Assembly: GCA_024103215.1 (NCBI GenBank)
Contig: JAGFIY010000158.1
Location: forward strand, 1 to 44,634
Length of the DNA stretch: 44,634 nt
Direction of reading: 5' to 3'
From: Melioribacteraceae bacterium
Lineage (GTDB): Bacteria > Bacteroidota > Ignavibacteria > Ignavibacteriales > Melioribacteraceae
The notes beneath the pieces were generated by a model. The model searched no databases. It worked only from the letters and a program-made list of their open reading frames with translations, and was not told the DNA's origin. Below are positions 1-8,186 of the stretch, piece after piece (the stretch's first letter is position 1; each line of letters starts with the position of its first letter). Made by a program: the position numbers and the translations under genes.

Positions 1-243
1 AAACTTTAGGTTGTAATCGGAAAATTTAAGTTCGACTTTTGCTGATTTCGAATTGAAATAATGATTTGCATTTAACGCCGAAGCAAGTTCTATAGCGGAG
101 ACATACACAATGTTCTTTCTTGCTACGTATGAAACTTGCGACTCCTTTCCGTCGTTTTTAACCAAAAGTTTCATCATCCGTTGCGGATATATGTTAACCG
201 CTAAAACAAGAATGAAAATTATGTAGAGAATATTTTTTGTCAT
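1..243 (-). CDS. N-terminal fragment of a secreted protein, probably N-acetylmuramoyl-L-alanine amidase
   Basis: The gene runs off the left edge; 81 codons are visible, read from the ATG at 243. The first ~20 residues are a hydrophobic signal peptide (ILYIIFILVLAVNIYPQ). The rest, with YVSAIELASALNANHYF and KVELKFSDYNLKF, resembles the copper-amine-oxidase-N-like/AMIN-type domain that precedes amidase_3 catalytic domains in Bacteroidota and Chlorobi cell-wall amidases. The catalytic part is outside the window, so the enzyme name is inference from this N-terminal domain; another secreted protein with the same domain is possible. Confidence 0.5.
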   Translation of the reverse strand, partial: MTKNILYIIFILVLAVNIYPQRMMKLLVKNDGKESQVSYVARKNIVYVSAIELASALNANHYFNSKSAKVELKFSDYNLKF

Positions 244-256
244 ATTTGAAAAATTA

Positions 257-844
257 TTATCCAATAAATGGAAATATAAATCCTGACTTCTTCTTGTAAC
301 TTACAAATTCGTCACCAAAATGTTTTTTCAAAATTCTTTCCTCTTCTTTTGCTCTAAGTAAAAATAAAGGAAGTTCAATTAATAATACCAGCGGCAATGC
401 GATATAACTCATCAGCGCAACTGCTGCACCAATGTCGGCAAGTATCTGGCTTAAGTACTGCGGATGGCGAATAAATGAATATAATCCGCTTGTATGAAGT
501 TGATGATCTTTTAGAATAAGTATTTCTTGGGAGTAGTTATTTCCCAACTGCTTGAACGAAAGTACCTGAAGAAATGAGAAACCGATAAAAAAAAGAAGTC
601 CAATTATTCTACAAATTTCTTCGTTTTCTATAATTCCCTTTTCAAATGTGCCGATCTTAAAAATACCAAGGATTAAAATTATTAAAATCACAGCCGAGAT
701 ATTAGGGGGCACTTTCTGCAAATATGTTTTTGGTCTATTTGCAACTTTTGTGAGAGATTTTTTCAGTCCGCCTTTTGCTCCCGAATAATTTGCCGTCATA
801 GCAAAGAGCATTGTGATGCCGACGAATATGTTAATAGGATCCAT
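257..844 (-). CDS. Membrane methyltransferase of the isoprenylcysteine carboxyl methyltransferase-like family
   Basis: A 195-residue integral membrane protein read from the ATG at 844; a longer reading from a TTG at 880 adds 12 polar residues and is less likely. Hydrophobic segments lie near residues 6-20, 50-64, 80-98 and 135-163. The C-terminal half has the family hallmark: RHPQY (126-130), a helical pair, then RAKEEERILKKHFGDEF (164-180), which in ICMT/PEMT-type enzymes forms the S-adenosylmethionine pocket. These enzymes methylate a lipid or a lipid-attached thiol or amine at the membrane; the substrate is not evident here. It ends 13 bases before the start of the leftmost gene, so the two may be cotranscribed. 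Confidence 0.7.
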   Translation of the reverse strand: MDPINIFVGITMLFAMTANYSGAKGGLKKSLTKVANRPKTYLQKVPPNISAVILIILILGIFKIGTFEKGIIENEEICRIIGLLFFIGFSFLQVLSFKQLGNNYSQEILILKDHQLHTSGLYSFIRHPQYLSQILADIGAAVALMSYIALPLVLLIELPLFLLRAKEEERILKKHFGDEFVSYKKKSGFIFPFIG

Positions 845-863
845 ATTTTTCCGGTTCAATTTA

Positions 864-896
864 TTGTATAAATATAACAACTCACAAATAATTTTG
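864..896 (+). promoter_or_regulatory. Putative Bacteroidota-type promoter for the C39-like gene
   Basis: TTG (864-866) is followed after 22 bases by TAATTTTG (889-896), matching the TAnnTTTG -7 element of the Bacteroidota primary sigma factor. The spacer is slightly long for that consensus. The start codon at 940 would be reached after a leader of about 35-40 bases. This is motif matching only. Confidence 0.3.
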
Positions 897-939
897 TTTT
901 AAATAATATTGAGGTAACTTTCTCATAAATTTTTACAAA

Positions 940-1455
940 ATGCTGCGATATAAATTTCAAAAACATATTAACAAGTTTTATAACCGGCTAAAAATGAAAG
1001 AAGAGAAAAAATTATCCTCCGACTCAATTGTTTTAAAAGGAATTTCAAGATCAATTCAGCTTGATAGATATTCTTGTGCGGCACAGACAGTTAAGTCAGT
1101 CTTGGATTATTACGGCAAATATTTAACTGTTCCGGAAATTATTAGACTGCTGGGAACGGATTCAAAAGAGGGAACCGACACAGGCCCGATTTTAAATTTG
1201 TTGCAAGAATTGGGATTCAATTATTCTGTTGAGGAGAATGCTGATTTAACTACAATAAGAAAATACCTTGCAAAGGGAATTCCGCTCTTAATCACGGTTG
1301 ATGATTGGGAACACTGGGTTTTAATTTACGGCATTTCAAAGAAAAAAATATTTTTAATAGATTCTCATCCGCTGGTTTTTACTTCCGGTATTTCGATTAA
1401 CGATTTTGTCGACAGATGGGACGACAATTGGATTTGCGGAATTTTCGCCAAGTAA
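940..1455 (+). CDS. C39-like (papain-fold) cysteine peptidase domain protein
   Basis: A 171-residue protein with no signal peptide and no membrane segment. It shows the order expected for a C39-like peptidase: Gln40 six residues before Cys46 (DRYSCAAQTV), His125 in WEHWVLIYG and Asp141 in FLIDSHP. C39 domains usually cut double-glycine leader peptides and are fused to ABC exporters; here the domain stands alone and no exporter is adjacent. The substrate is unknown. Starts at 940 or at the internal ATG 994 are both possible, as neither has a clear ribosome binding site. It is convergent with ppa, 28 bases apart. Confidence 0.65.
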   Translation: MLRYKFQKHINKFYNRLKMKEEKKLSSDSIVLKGISRSIQLDRYSCAAQTVKSVLDYYGKYLTVPEIIRLLGTDSKEGTDTGPILNLLQELGFNYSVEENADLTTIRKYLAKGIPLLITVDDWEHWVLIYGISKKKIFLIDSHPLVFTSGISINDFVDRWDDNWICGIFAK

Positions 1456-1483
1456 TAATTTATTTCAAGAATCACGATTTTAT

Positions 1484-2098
1484 TTAATCGCCTCCGTAAA
1501 CTTCTTCGTAATCTTTAACAGCGGCATTTATTACCTTAAAAGCGTCATCCTTTCCGTAAATTTTTTCGATTGAAAATTTATTTTCCTCCCCCGGAATTAG
1601 TTTATACGTTAAGAAGTAATGACGGATTCTTTCCACAAGCACGGAAGGGAGATCGGAGATATCGTTTGTGTCTCCGTAAATGTTGTCGTTTGCTAAAACA
1701 GCTATAATTTTATCGTCGGCTTCTCCATGATCGGTTCCCTGTAATCCTCCTACGACTTTTGCTCTAACTATTATTTCTCCGCGTGCAATTGGGCGTTCGC
1801 TAATCACGCAAATATCAAGCGGATCTCCATCACCTCTACCGGCTTTCTTGTTTAATTCGCCTGTCCTTTCACCGCAGTAGGTGCGGGGGATAAATCCGTA
1901 AAGTGCAGGCGGATGCGAAGAACTTCTCTGCGGACGATCGACATGCACATAACCGGTTTTTTTATCGACTTCATATTTAACAAGGTCGAACGGCGTCATC
2001 TCAATATATGCATTAACTATTTCGGGGGTCTTTTCTCCGGTTTTTAACCCATGCCATGGATGAGGTCGCCATCTATAAAACGATTTTGGAAACGACAT
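1484..2098 (-). CDS. ppa: Inorganic pyrophosphatase, family I
   Basis: This 204-residue soluble enzyme hydrolyses pyrophosphate to phosphate and pulls biosynthetic reactions forward. The family I signature DGDPLDIC with its metal-binding aspartates is intact, followed by the downstream acidic region ([10 protein letters not shown]). Length agrees with eukaryote-like/long bacterial family I enzymes. The ATG at 2098 is preceded by a good ribosome binding site (AAGGAGAG). A TAACTTTG element resembling a Bacteroidota -7 box lies at 2122-2129 on the minus strand, without a convincing -33 partner. The gene lies 101 bases downstream of the broken K+ channel gene. Confidence 0.93.
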   Translation of the reverse strand: MSFPKSFYRWRPHPWHGLKTGEKTPEIVNAYIEMTPFDLVKYEVDKKTGYVHVDRPQRSSSHPPALYGFIPRTYCGERTGELNKKAGRGDGDPLDICVISERPIARGEIIVRAKVVGGLQGTDHGEADDKIIAVLANDNIYGDTNDISDLPSVLVERIRHYFLTYKLIPGEENKFSIEKIYGKDDAFKVINAAVKDYEEVYGGD

Positions 2099-2199
2099 TT
2101 TTATCTCTCCTTATTTTCTTCCAAAGTTACGAAAAGTTAAATTTAGTTATTGAGGTAAGAACAAATAAAATAATTGCTGTTATCAATTCAATCGGAGAC

Positions 2200-3005
2200 T
2201 TATAATTTCGCTCCGCAATATTTACAATAAGCTGCATCTGCATCATGTCCCTCAGCGCTGCATTCCGGGCAAGCTTGCGTAGAAACATGTCTGATTTCTC
2301 TTTTTGCAATCTCAGTGGTGACGATTCCGGTCGGCACGGCAATAATTGCATAGCCCATAATCATAATGATCGATGCGAGAATTTGCCCGATATTTGTTTG
2401 AGGAGAAAGATCTCCGTAACCAACAGTAGTTAACGTAACGATAGCCCAATAAATGCTTCTGGGAATGCTCGTAAAACCATTTTCCTCACCTTCAATCAAA
2501 TACATCATAGAACCGAAGATTATCACAAGAGTTATAACTGTCATCAAGAAAACTATAATTTTTGTGCGACTGGCATACAATGCTTCTTTTAACATGATTG
2601 CAGCTTTAAGAAAGCGGATAAGTTTTAATACTCTAAATATTCTCAGCACACGAAGAATGCGTATAACTATTAAGAACTGGCTTCCCGGTAAAAATAAACT
2701 TAGGTAAGTAGGAAGTATTGCAAGCAGATCGATTATTCCGAAGAAACTGGAGGCATATTTGTATGGTTTTTTTACAGAATAGAGTCTTAATAAATATTCT
2801 ATTGTAAACACTATGGTAAAAAACCATTCGAGCGACCAAAACAGTGTCCCGTACTTTTTATGTAAATTGACACACTATCAAACAAAACAACGACAACAGA
2901 TATTAAAATAAATGCGATAAGAAGAATATCAAACACTTTTCCGGATTTTGTATCGGCTTCGAAAATGATTGTATGAATTTTCGTTTTAAGTTTATTTTCT
3001 GACAT
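2200..3005 (-). pseudogene. Voltage-gated K+ channel, six-helix type, interrupted by a -1 frameshift
   Basis: Two overlapping reading frames encode one channel. The first (3005 to about 2860) gives the cytoplasmic N-terminus and helix S1, ending SVSIYIK. The other frame continues seamlessly with [20 protein letters not shown] into S2, S3 ([10 protein letters not shown]), an arginine-rich S4 voltage sensor ([20 protein letters not shown]), S5, the selectivity filter TTVGYGD and S6. Adding one base to the five-T run at 2855-2859 (plus strand) restores a 268-residue protein. The C-terminus carries a zinc ribbon (CPEC...CKYC). The break may be a real mutation, a phase-variable tract or a sequencing/assembly error; everything else looks intact. 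Confidence 0.85.
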
Positions 3006-3154
3006 AGCGAATCTTAATTTCTATGAATAATTTTGTTTATTTAACTTACAAAATTTCGGGACATTTGATTGAAGCATTTTTGTTTTGAAAGAAAACTTCC
3101 TTTCTTTTATCTCTTTCTGGAAAAACATATATTAAACAATAAAACAAATTAAGT

Positions 3155-3610
3155 ATGAGCAGGGAATTATTATATCAATATTTTTCCGATGACGATTTTC
3201 TTCGGATTTCGGATAAAATAAAACAAGCAGAACTTAAAACCTCGGGTGAAATCCGTGTTTCGGTAAAAGAAAATAAGCCTCTTTTAAAATCAAAAAAAAC
3301 AATTAAAGATCTTGCTGAGGAAGAATTTTATAATCTCGGAATGGACAAAACACGGGATAAAACCGGAATTCTTTTATACATTTCACTCAAAGAAAAAGCA
3401 TTTCAAATACTTGCCGATTCAGGCATAAATCAGAAAGTTGAACCGAACACTTGGGATGAATTGAAAGATCAGCTTCAGAAAAATTTTTCTGATGGAAAAT
3501 TCACCGACGGTATAATTGAAACTATTGGCGCAATGGGAAAAATTCTATCAGAGCACTTCCCTATTAAACAGGATGATACCAACGAGTTAAGCAATAAGGT
3601 TGAGTTTTAG
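3155..3610 (+). CDS. TPM-domain protein (TLP18.3/Psb32/MOLO-1 family)
   Basis: A 151-residue protein dominated by a TPM domain: GEIRVSV after the first helix, a long central helix (KKTIKDLAEEEFYNLGM), then the RDKTGILLYISLKEKAFQIL strands. TPM domains are found in phosphatase-like and membrane-quality proteins; the biochemical role in bacteria is poorly defined. Unusually for bacterial TPM proteins there is no signal peptide or membrane helix, so it should be cytosolic. Its TAG stop interlocks with the TAA stop of the aldo/keto reductase on the opposite strand. Confidence 0.75.
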   Translation: MSRELLYQYFSDDDFLRISDKIKQAELKTSGEIRVSVKENKPLLKSKKTIKDLAEEEFYNLGMDKTRDKTGILLYISLKEKAFQILADSGINQKVEPNTWDELKDQLQKNFSDGKFTDGIIETIGAMGKILSEHFPIKQDDTNELSNKVEF

Positions 3611-4596
3611 CTTAATATTTCGTTAATCCTATGCAGTTCGTCTCCGGTAAACGATAAATTGTCCTTAACTTTAATCAGCTCAAGAATTTGTTCAACCTTG
3701 CTTGCCCCGATTAATGCCGAAGTAACACCCTCGTGACGCAGCACCCAAGAAATTGCCATTTGCGCTAAAGTTTGTTCTCTCGATTTTGCAATTTCGTTAA
3801 GTCGTTTTACTTTTTCGATAACATCGTTTGTTACTTCCTGGCGGCTTAGAAATCCCCAATCTTTCGCAGCACGGGAATCTTCCGGAATTCCGTTCAAGTA
3901 TTTATCAGTTAATAGTCCTTGCGCTAGTGGCGAAAACACAATTGCTCCCATACCTGTATGGCTAAGAGTGTTAAGTAGATCTTTTTCGATCCAACGTTCG
4001 AACATACTGTATTTTGGTTGATGTATTAATAAAGGTGTCCCCATTTCCCTCATTACTCTTGCGGCTTCAGCTGTTCTGTCCGCCGGATAGCTTGAGATTC
4101 CCGCGTATAATGCCTTTCCTGATTTAACTAATGAACTTAAAGCACCCATTGTTTCTTCCAGAGGCGTGTCGTAATCGGGACGGTGATGATAGAAAATATC
4201 TACATAATCTACGCCCATTCGTCTAAGACTTTGTTCGCAGCTTGCGATTAAATATTTCCTTGAACCAAAATCGCCGTAGGGACCATGCCACATAAAATAG
4301 CCGGCTTTACTCGATAATATTATATGATCACGATAAGGATGAAGATCCTTTTTCAAAATTTTGCCGAAATTTTCTTCCGCAGAACCGGGAGGAGGTCCAT
4401 AATTATTTGCAAGATCAAAATGTGTTATCCCGTTGTCAAATGCTGTTAAAACCATTTTACGGGCATTCTCAAAAACATCAACTCCGCCAAAGTTGTGCCA
4501 AAGACCAAGTGAAATTATCGGCAGTTTAATTCCGCTTTTTCCACATCTGCGATAAGGAAGGATTTCGTAACGATTCTTGCTTGCTTTATAAGGCAT
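3607..4596 (-). CDS. Aldo/keto reductase, YghZ-like
   Basis: A 329-residue NADPH-dependent reductase of the AKR superfamily. The catalytic tetrad is visible as Asp61 and Tyr66 (HFDLANNYG), Lys97 (LSSKAGY) and His138 (YHHRP). Start and middle resemble E. coli YghZ (L-glyceraldehyde 3-phosphate reductase) and Kv-beta-like AKRs: YRRCGKSGIKLPIISLGLW, then FSPLAQGLLTDKYLNGIP and a C-terminal cofactor segment (LIGASKVEQILE). It detoxifies or interconverts aldehydes; the exact substrate is not determined. It lies 8 bases after the EamA transporter gene, probably in one transcript. Confidence 0.88.
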   Translation of the reverse strand: MPYKASKNRYEILPYRRCGKSGIKLPIISLGLWHNFGGVDVFENARKMVLTAFDNGITHFDLANNYGPPPGSAEENFGKILKKDLHPYRDHIILSSKAGYFMWHGPYGDFGSRKYLIASCEQSLRRMGVDYVDIFYHHRPDYDTPLEETMGALSSLVKSGKALYAGISSYPADRTAEAARVMREMGTPLLIHQPKYSMFERWIEKDLLNTLSHTGMGAIVFSPLAQGLLTDKYLNGIPEDSRAAKDWGFLSRQEVTNDVIEKVKRLNEIAKSREQTLAQMAISWVLRHEGVTSALIGASKVEQILELIKVKDNLSFTGDELHRINEILS

Positions 4597-4604
4597 GTTT
4601 ACTC

Positions 4605-5516
4605 CTACTTAAATTTTTCTGCAAATAATTTTTTTAATGCATCTTTTTGTTGATAAAAAATTCCTCCAAGGATACAAATTAATCCGATTAATGATGATGT
4701 CATAAGTTTTTCGTCTAGAATGAGGGATAAAAACATAAGTGATAGAAAAGGTGCTAAGTAAGCAAGTGTCGACGTCTTAACTTTGTTTTCGCTTAATTCC
4801 AATCCTTTCAGCCAAAGGAAAAATGTAATTCCCATTTCAAAAATCCCAATATAAATGCCTCCCCAAAAGTACTCGTTAAATTGAATCTGAAATCCATGAA
4901 AGATAATTACATAAAGAAAAGTGAAAATACTTCCGAAGAAAAATCCGGTGAAAAGTTTCATCTCGACGCTTACTTTATTCTTAAGATTTACAATCCAGTA
5001 AGATGCCCAAATAATTGAGCTTCCCGCCGCCAGGGAAGCGCCAAATATATTATGAAAGTGAAGTTCAAAAACATTTCCTCTCGTAGCGATAATAATGACG
5101 CCGATAAATGCTAGTACTAATCCAATGACAAGAGGCACAGTGAATTTGTGGTTCAAGAAAATAACGGAAAAAACCGACACGACAATTGGCCAGATATAGT
5201 TTAATAAAAAAGCTTCCTGCCCCGGCAGAATTGAATATGCTTTGAACAAAACCAGATAGTAAAGAAACGGGTTCAGCAGACCAGCAGCTAGACCGAACTT
5301 AAGATTACCCGATTTAATGAGGTTTTTAATGCTAAATTTATTCGAAAACATAAGCACAAAAAACAAAACAAATGTGCTTACAAACGATGAAATTAAAAGA
5401 AGTTGATAGTACTCCATTCCGCGAAGTGTAAGTTTTGAAGCCGTTGCTATTGTTGACCACAACAAAATCGCGGCAAGCGAATACAATAACCCTTTTTTGT
5501 AATCTGTTTGATTCAT
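4605..5516 (-). CDS. EamA/DMT-family permease
   Basis: A 303-residue protein with about ten hydrophobic helices arranged as two EamA repeats, as in drug/metabolite transporters. The first repeat contains FLLNYIWPIVVSVFSVIFL, the second TLAYLAPFLSLMFLSLILDE. It should sit in the inner membrane and export or import a small metabolite that the sequence does not reveal. The ATG at 5516 is preferred over an upstream TTG at 5540, which would add only eight residues. It is followed closely by the aldo/keto reductase gene, and is divergent from aat. Confidence 0.8.
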   Translation of the reverse strand: MNQTDYKKGLLYSLAAILLWSTIATASKLTLRGMEYYQLLLISSFVSTFVLFFVLMFSNKFSIKNLIKSGNLKFGLAAGLLNPFLYYLVLFKAYSILPGQEAFLLNYIWPIVVSVFSVIFLNHKFTVPLVIGLVLAFIGVIIIATRGNVFELHFHNIFGASLAAGSSIIWASYWIVNLKNKVSVEMKLFTGFFFGSIFTFLYVIIFHGFQIQFNEYFWGGIYIGIFEMGITFFLWLKGLELSENKVKTSTLAYLAPFLSLMFLSLILDEKLMTSSLIGLICILGGIFYQQKDALKKLFAEKFK

Positions 5517-5580
5517 TAACAAAAATTTTTTAATTAACAACCGGAATGTTTTAATAACGGAAAATACAAAATTTTAACCC

Positions 5581-6174
5581 ATGACCCACAAACCTAAATC
5601 CGATGATTTTCTTGCACCGGGAACGATGATTCAGCTTTACAGTCAAGGTGCATTCCCGATGGGTGAGGAAGACGGAACTGTAAATTGGTACATGCCGCAA
5701 ATAAGGTCAATAATTCCTCTCGATAATTTCAACATTCCTTCTTCGTTAAAGTCATTTATGAAGGATTCTGATTTCGAGTACAAATTCGATATGTGCACTC
5801 TGCAAGTAGTAAGAAAATGCAGTCAAAGAAAAAAAACATGGATCAATGAGACACTTTTGAAAGCATACGAGAAAATTTATTCCCTCGGTTATCTTCATTC
5901 AGTAGAAGTTTTTCAAAAAGCAAAGCTTGTTGGTGGACTTTACGGCGTGGCTGTAAACGGTGCATTCTTTGGGGAATCAATGTTCTCGGAAGTTTCTCAA
6001 GCTTCAAAATGTGCTTTGATCAAACTTTTAGAACACCTTAACGAAAAAGGATTTACACTTCTAGACATTCAATTCACTACAAAACATCTTGAAATGTTCG
6101 GCGCTGTCGAAATTTCATTCGATGAATATTATGATCTGTTGATTAAAGCATATTACAGCGATGTAAAATTTTAA
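5581..6174 (+). CDS. aat: Leucyl/phenylalanyl-tRNA-protein transferase
   Basis: A 197-residue enzyme that moves Leu or Phe from aminoacyl-tRNA to the N-terminal Arg/Lys of proteins, marking them for ClpS/ClpAP degradation. Family motifs are clear: YSQGAFPMG near the N-terminus, AYEKIYSLGYLHSVEVF, LVGGLYGVAVNGAFFGESMF, and LLDIQFTTKHLEMFGA near the C-terminus. Its TAA stop is directly followed by the proposed TTG start of the Fur-type regulator, so the two are cotranscribed. Confidence 0.93.
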   Translation: MTHKPKSDDFLAPGTMIQLYSQGAFPMGEEDGTVNWYMPQIRSIIPLDNFNIPSSLKSFMKDSDFEYKFDMCTLQVVRKCSQRKKTWINETLLKAYEKIYSLGYLHSVEVFQKAKLVGGLYGVAVNGAFFGESMFSEVSQASKCALIKLLEHLNEKGFTLLDIQFTTKHLEMFGAVEISFDEYYDLLIKAYYSDVKF

Positions 6175-6606
6175 TTGCAAACGACTTGCAATAAGAAAAA
6201 CACTTTCTTAAATTTCATTGTGGAAAATTTGAAAGTAAAAATACGCGATAACGGTTTTAAATTGACAAGACCGCGGGAACTTGTGCTTGAAGTTTTGGAT
6301 AATTCAAAACAGCCTTTGACATTAAATGAAATTCACTTGAAAATAAATGACATAGATTTCGCAAGCGTTTACAGAAACATAAAACTTTTTAAGTCTCTCG
6401 AGCTTGTTAGTGAAGTGTTATACGGTGATAAAACACCCCGCTATGAATTAAAAGAAAAAGTTCATCGACACCATGTTGTATGTGCACGTTGCGGAAAGGT
6501 GAAAAAAGTAGATATTTGTTTAATAGACACAGTTGAAAAAAACACGGGTTTTAAAATAATTGATCATTCAGTGGTTATGAGGGGAATATGTCCGGATTGT
6601 CTTTAA
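6175..6606 (+). CDS. Fur-family metalloregulator, likely Zur
   Basis: A 143-residue Fur-family repressor with an N-terminal winged helix (GFKLTRPRELVLEVL, DIDFASVYRNIKLFKSLELV) and a C-terminal metal domain. It has the structural zinc cysteines Cys103/Cys106 (VVCARCG) and Cys139/Cys142 (CPDC), plus histidines in HRHHVVC. Because it overlaps the zinc importer genes by 19 bases, zinc sensing (Zur) is the best inference; Fe or Mn sensing cannot be excluded. The start is uncertain: TTG at 6175 directly abuts the aat stop, and GTG at 6220 would give a shorter protein closer to usual family length. No convincing palindromic operator was seen upstream of aat. Confidence 0.85.
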   Translation: MQTTCNKKNTFLNFIVENLKVKIRDNGFKLTRPRELVLEVLDNSKQPLTLNEIHLKINDIDFASVYRNIKLFKSLELVSEVLYGDKTPRYELKEKVHRHHVVCARCGKVKKVDICLIDTVEKNTGFKIIDHSVVMRGICPDCL

Positions 6607-7433
6607 AAATATTACTTCTTGCAACAATCTTGTTTGCTTTCTCTGGCTGTGGTAAAACCGAAAATTCCGAGTTTGAGAAAGAACAAATTTTCGTTTCCAT
6701 TCCGCCATATGCGGATTTTGTGAAACGTCTTGCCGGGGATAATAAAGTTGAAGTAACGGTTATGATTCCTCCCGGAAGTTCGCCGGAGACTTATACGGTT
6801 TCTCCAAGGCAGCTTCAGAAACTTTCAAACGGCGGAACATATTTTCTTACGGGTGGTAATTTTGAGTTCGAAAAAAAATTGATCGAAAAACTTTCTGACC
6901 GCAATAAGTTAAATATGCTTGTAACCTCAAAGGGAATTGAATTAGTTAAAGGCGATCCGCATATTTGGCTTGGAGTTAACGAGACCCAAAAAATAGTTTC
7001 GAACATCGCGAACCATTTGATTGAATTGTTTCCTGAGGACAAAGAGCAAATAATTGATAACGAAAGAAAGTTTGCTGATACGCTTTCATCCATTTGCAAT
7101 GAATTCAGAAACAGATTCGAAAAAATGAGCAAGAAACATTTTCTCGTATTTCATTCCGCTTGGAAATATTTTTCTGAGGATTTTGGACTAAAGGAAATTT
7201 CAATTGAAAAAGAAGGGAAACATCCTGGTGCTTTGGAAATTAAGAACACAATTTCAGAGGCAAAAAATTTAGGTATAAACACGGTATTTATCGAACCGCA
7301 GTTTAATGACGAACCGGCTCTGGTTGTGGCAAAAGAACTAGGCGCAAAAGTAGAGAATATAAATCCGCTGCCGGAAAAATATATTGAAGAAGTAATCGAA
7401 ACACTCAAGAAAATAGAAAGTTCACTTAAATGA
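6588..7433 (+). CDS. znuA: Zinc ABC transporter substrate-binding lipoprotein (ZnuA-like)
   Basis: A 281-residue cluster A-I solute-binding protein. It begins with a lipoprotein signal ending in FSGC (Cys21), so it should be anchored to a membrane facing the periplasm. Likely metal ligands are His125 (DPHIWLG), His212 (EGKHPGALEI) and possibly Glu67; in most ZnuA proteins residue 67 (SPETY here) is histidine. His189 in VFHSAWKYF is also conserved. There is no His-rich loop. The ATG at 6588 lies inside the regulator gene behind a GAGGGG ribosome binding site, and the stop overlaps znuC by four bases. Confidence 0.85.
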   Translation: MSGLSLKILLLATILFAFSGCGKTENSEFEKEQIFVSIPPYADFVKRLAGDNKVEVTVMIPPGSSPETYTVSPRQLQKLSNGGTYFLTGGNFEFEKKLIEKLSDRNKLNMLVTSKGIELVKGDPHIWLGVNETQKIVSNIANHLIELFPEDKEQIIDNERKFADTLSSICNEFRNRFEKMSKKHFLVFHSAWKYFSEDFGLKEISIEKEGKHPGALEIKNTISEAKNLGINTVFIEPQFNDEPALVVAKELGAKVENINPLPEKYIEEVIETLKKIESSLK

Positions 7434-8185
7434 AAAAGATACTTGAAATAAAGCACTTAAGCGTAAATCTTAACGGAATCGATGTGCTGAAAGATGTCAA
7501 CCTCACACTCGATGAAAAAGAATATTTGGGAATAATAGGTCCAAACGGCGCAGGAAAAACTACATTGCTTAAAGCAATTCTAGGATTAATTGATATTTCT
7601 TCCGGTTATATAAAAGTGGACGGTAAACCCGCACTAAAAAATTTAAATGCAATAGGATACGTACCCCAATACTCGAACTTCGATGCTAGTTATCCAATCT
7701 CTGTTAATGATGTTATTAAACTTGGATGCCTTGGTAAAAGTCTAAAAATGAGTGAACCCGAGAGACAAAACAAAGTAAAAGAAGTTCTTGCGAAAGTAAA
7801 CTTATCCGGCTACGAAGAAAAGTTAATAAGTCAGCTTTCCGGTGGTGAGAAACAAAGAGTTTTAATCGCCCGCGCATTGATTTCCGATCCGGTACTTCTT
7901 CTTCTTGATGAACCTACAGCAAGTGCGGACGTAAAATCGGGGAAGAATTTTTATGAACTTCTTCACGAATTGAACGAGAGAATAACAATAATACTCGTAT
8001 CCCATGATATTGGTGCAGTTTCAAAGTATGTTAAGAAAATTGCATGCTTAAACAAGAATTTGGTATATCACGATTCAAAAGAAATCAGCAGAGAAATGCT
8101 CGAGGCAACCTATCAGTGTCCGGTTGATCTCGTTGCACATGGACTACCACACAGAGTTTTAGAAACACACAATCACAATCATTGA
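7430..8185 (+). CDS. znuC: Zinc ABC transporter ATP-binding protein (ZnuC-like)
   Basis: A 251-residue ABC ATPase with Walker A GPNGAGKTT, a Q-loop at VPQYSNFD, signature LSGGEKQRV, Walker B LLLLDEPTA and switch histidine SHD. The tail ends HNHNH, a short His-rich stretch common in zinc-related ATPases. It energises import through the neighbouring ZnuB permease. It overlaps znuA by four bases (ATGA) and is followed by znuB after one base, so the three are translationally coupled. Confidence 0.92.
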   Translation: MKKILEIKHLSVNLNGIDVLKDVNLTLDEKEYLGIIGPNGAGKTTLLKAILGLIDISSGYIKVDGKPALKNLNAIGYVPQYSNFDASYPISVNDVIKLGCLGKSLKMSEPERQNKVKEVLAKVNLSGYEEKLISQLSGGEKQRVLIARALISDPVLLLLDEPTASADVKSGKNFYELLHELNERITIILVSHDIGAVSKYVKKIACLNKNLVYHDSKEISREMLEATYQCPVDLVAHGLPHRVLETHNHNH

Positions 8186-8186
8186 T

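Noticed and set aside
2453..2707. An 84-codon plus-strand frame inside the K+ channel gene
   Set aside because: It is antisense to S4-S6 of the channel and has no features of its own.
3028..3035. TAATTTTG box resembling a -7 promoter element for the TPM gene
   Set aside because: There is no -33 partner at the right distance and it lies 120 bases from the start codon.
3080..3125. Small hairpin GAAAG...CTTTC upstream of the TPM gene
   Set aside because: The stem is only five pairs in an AT-rich region and no T-tract follows.
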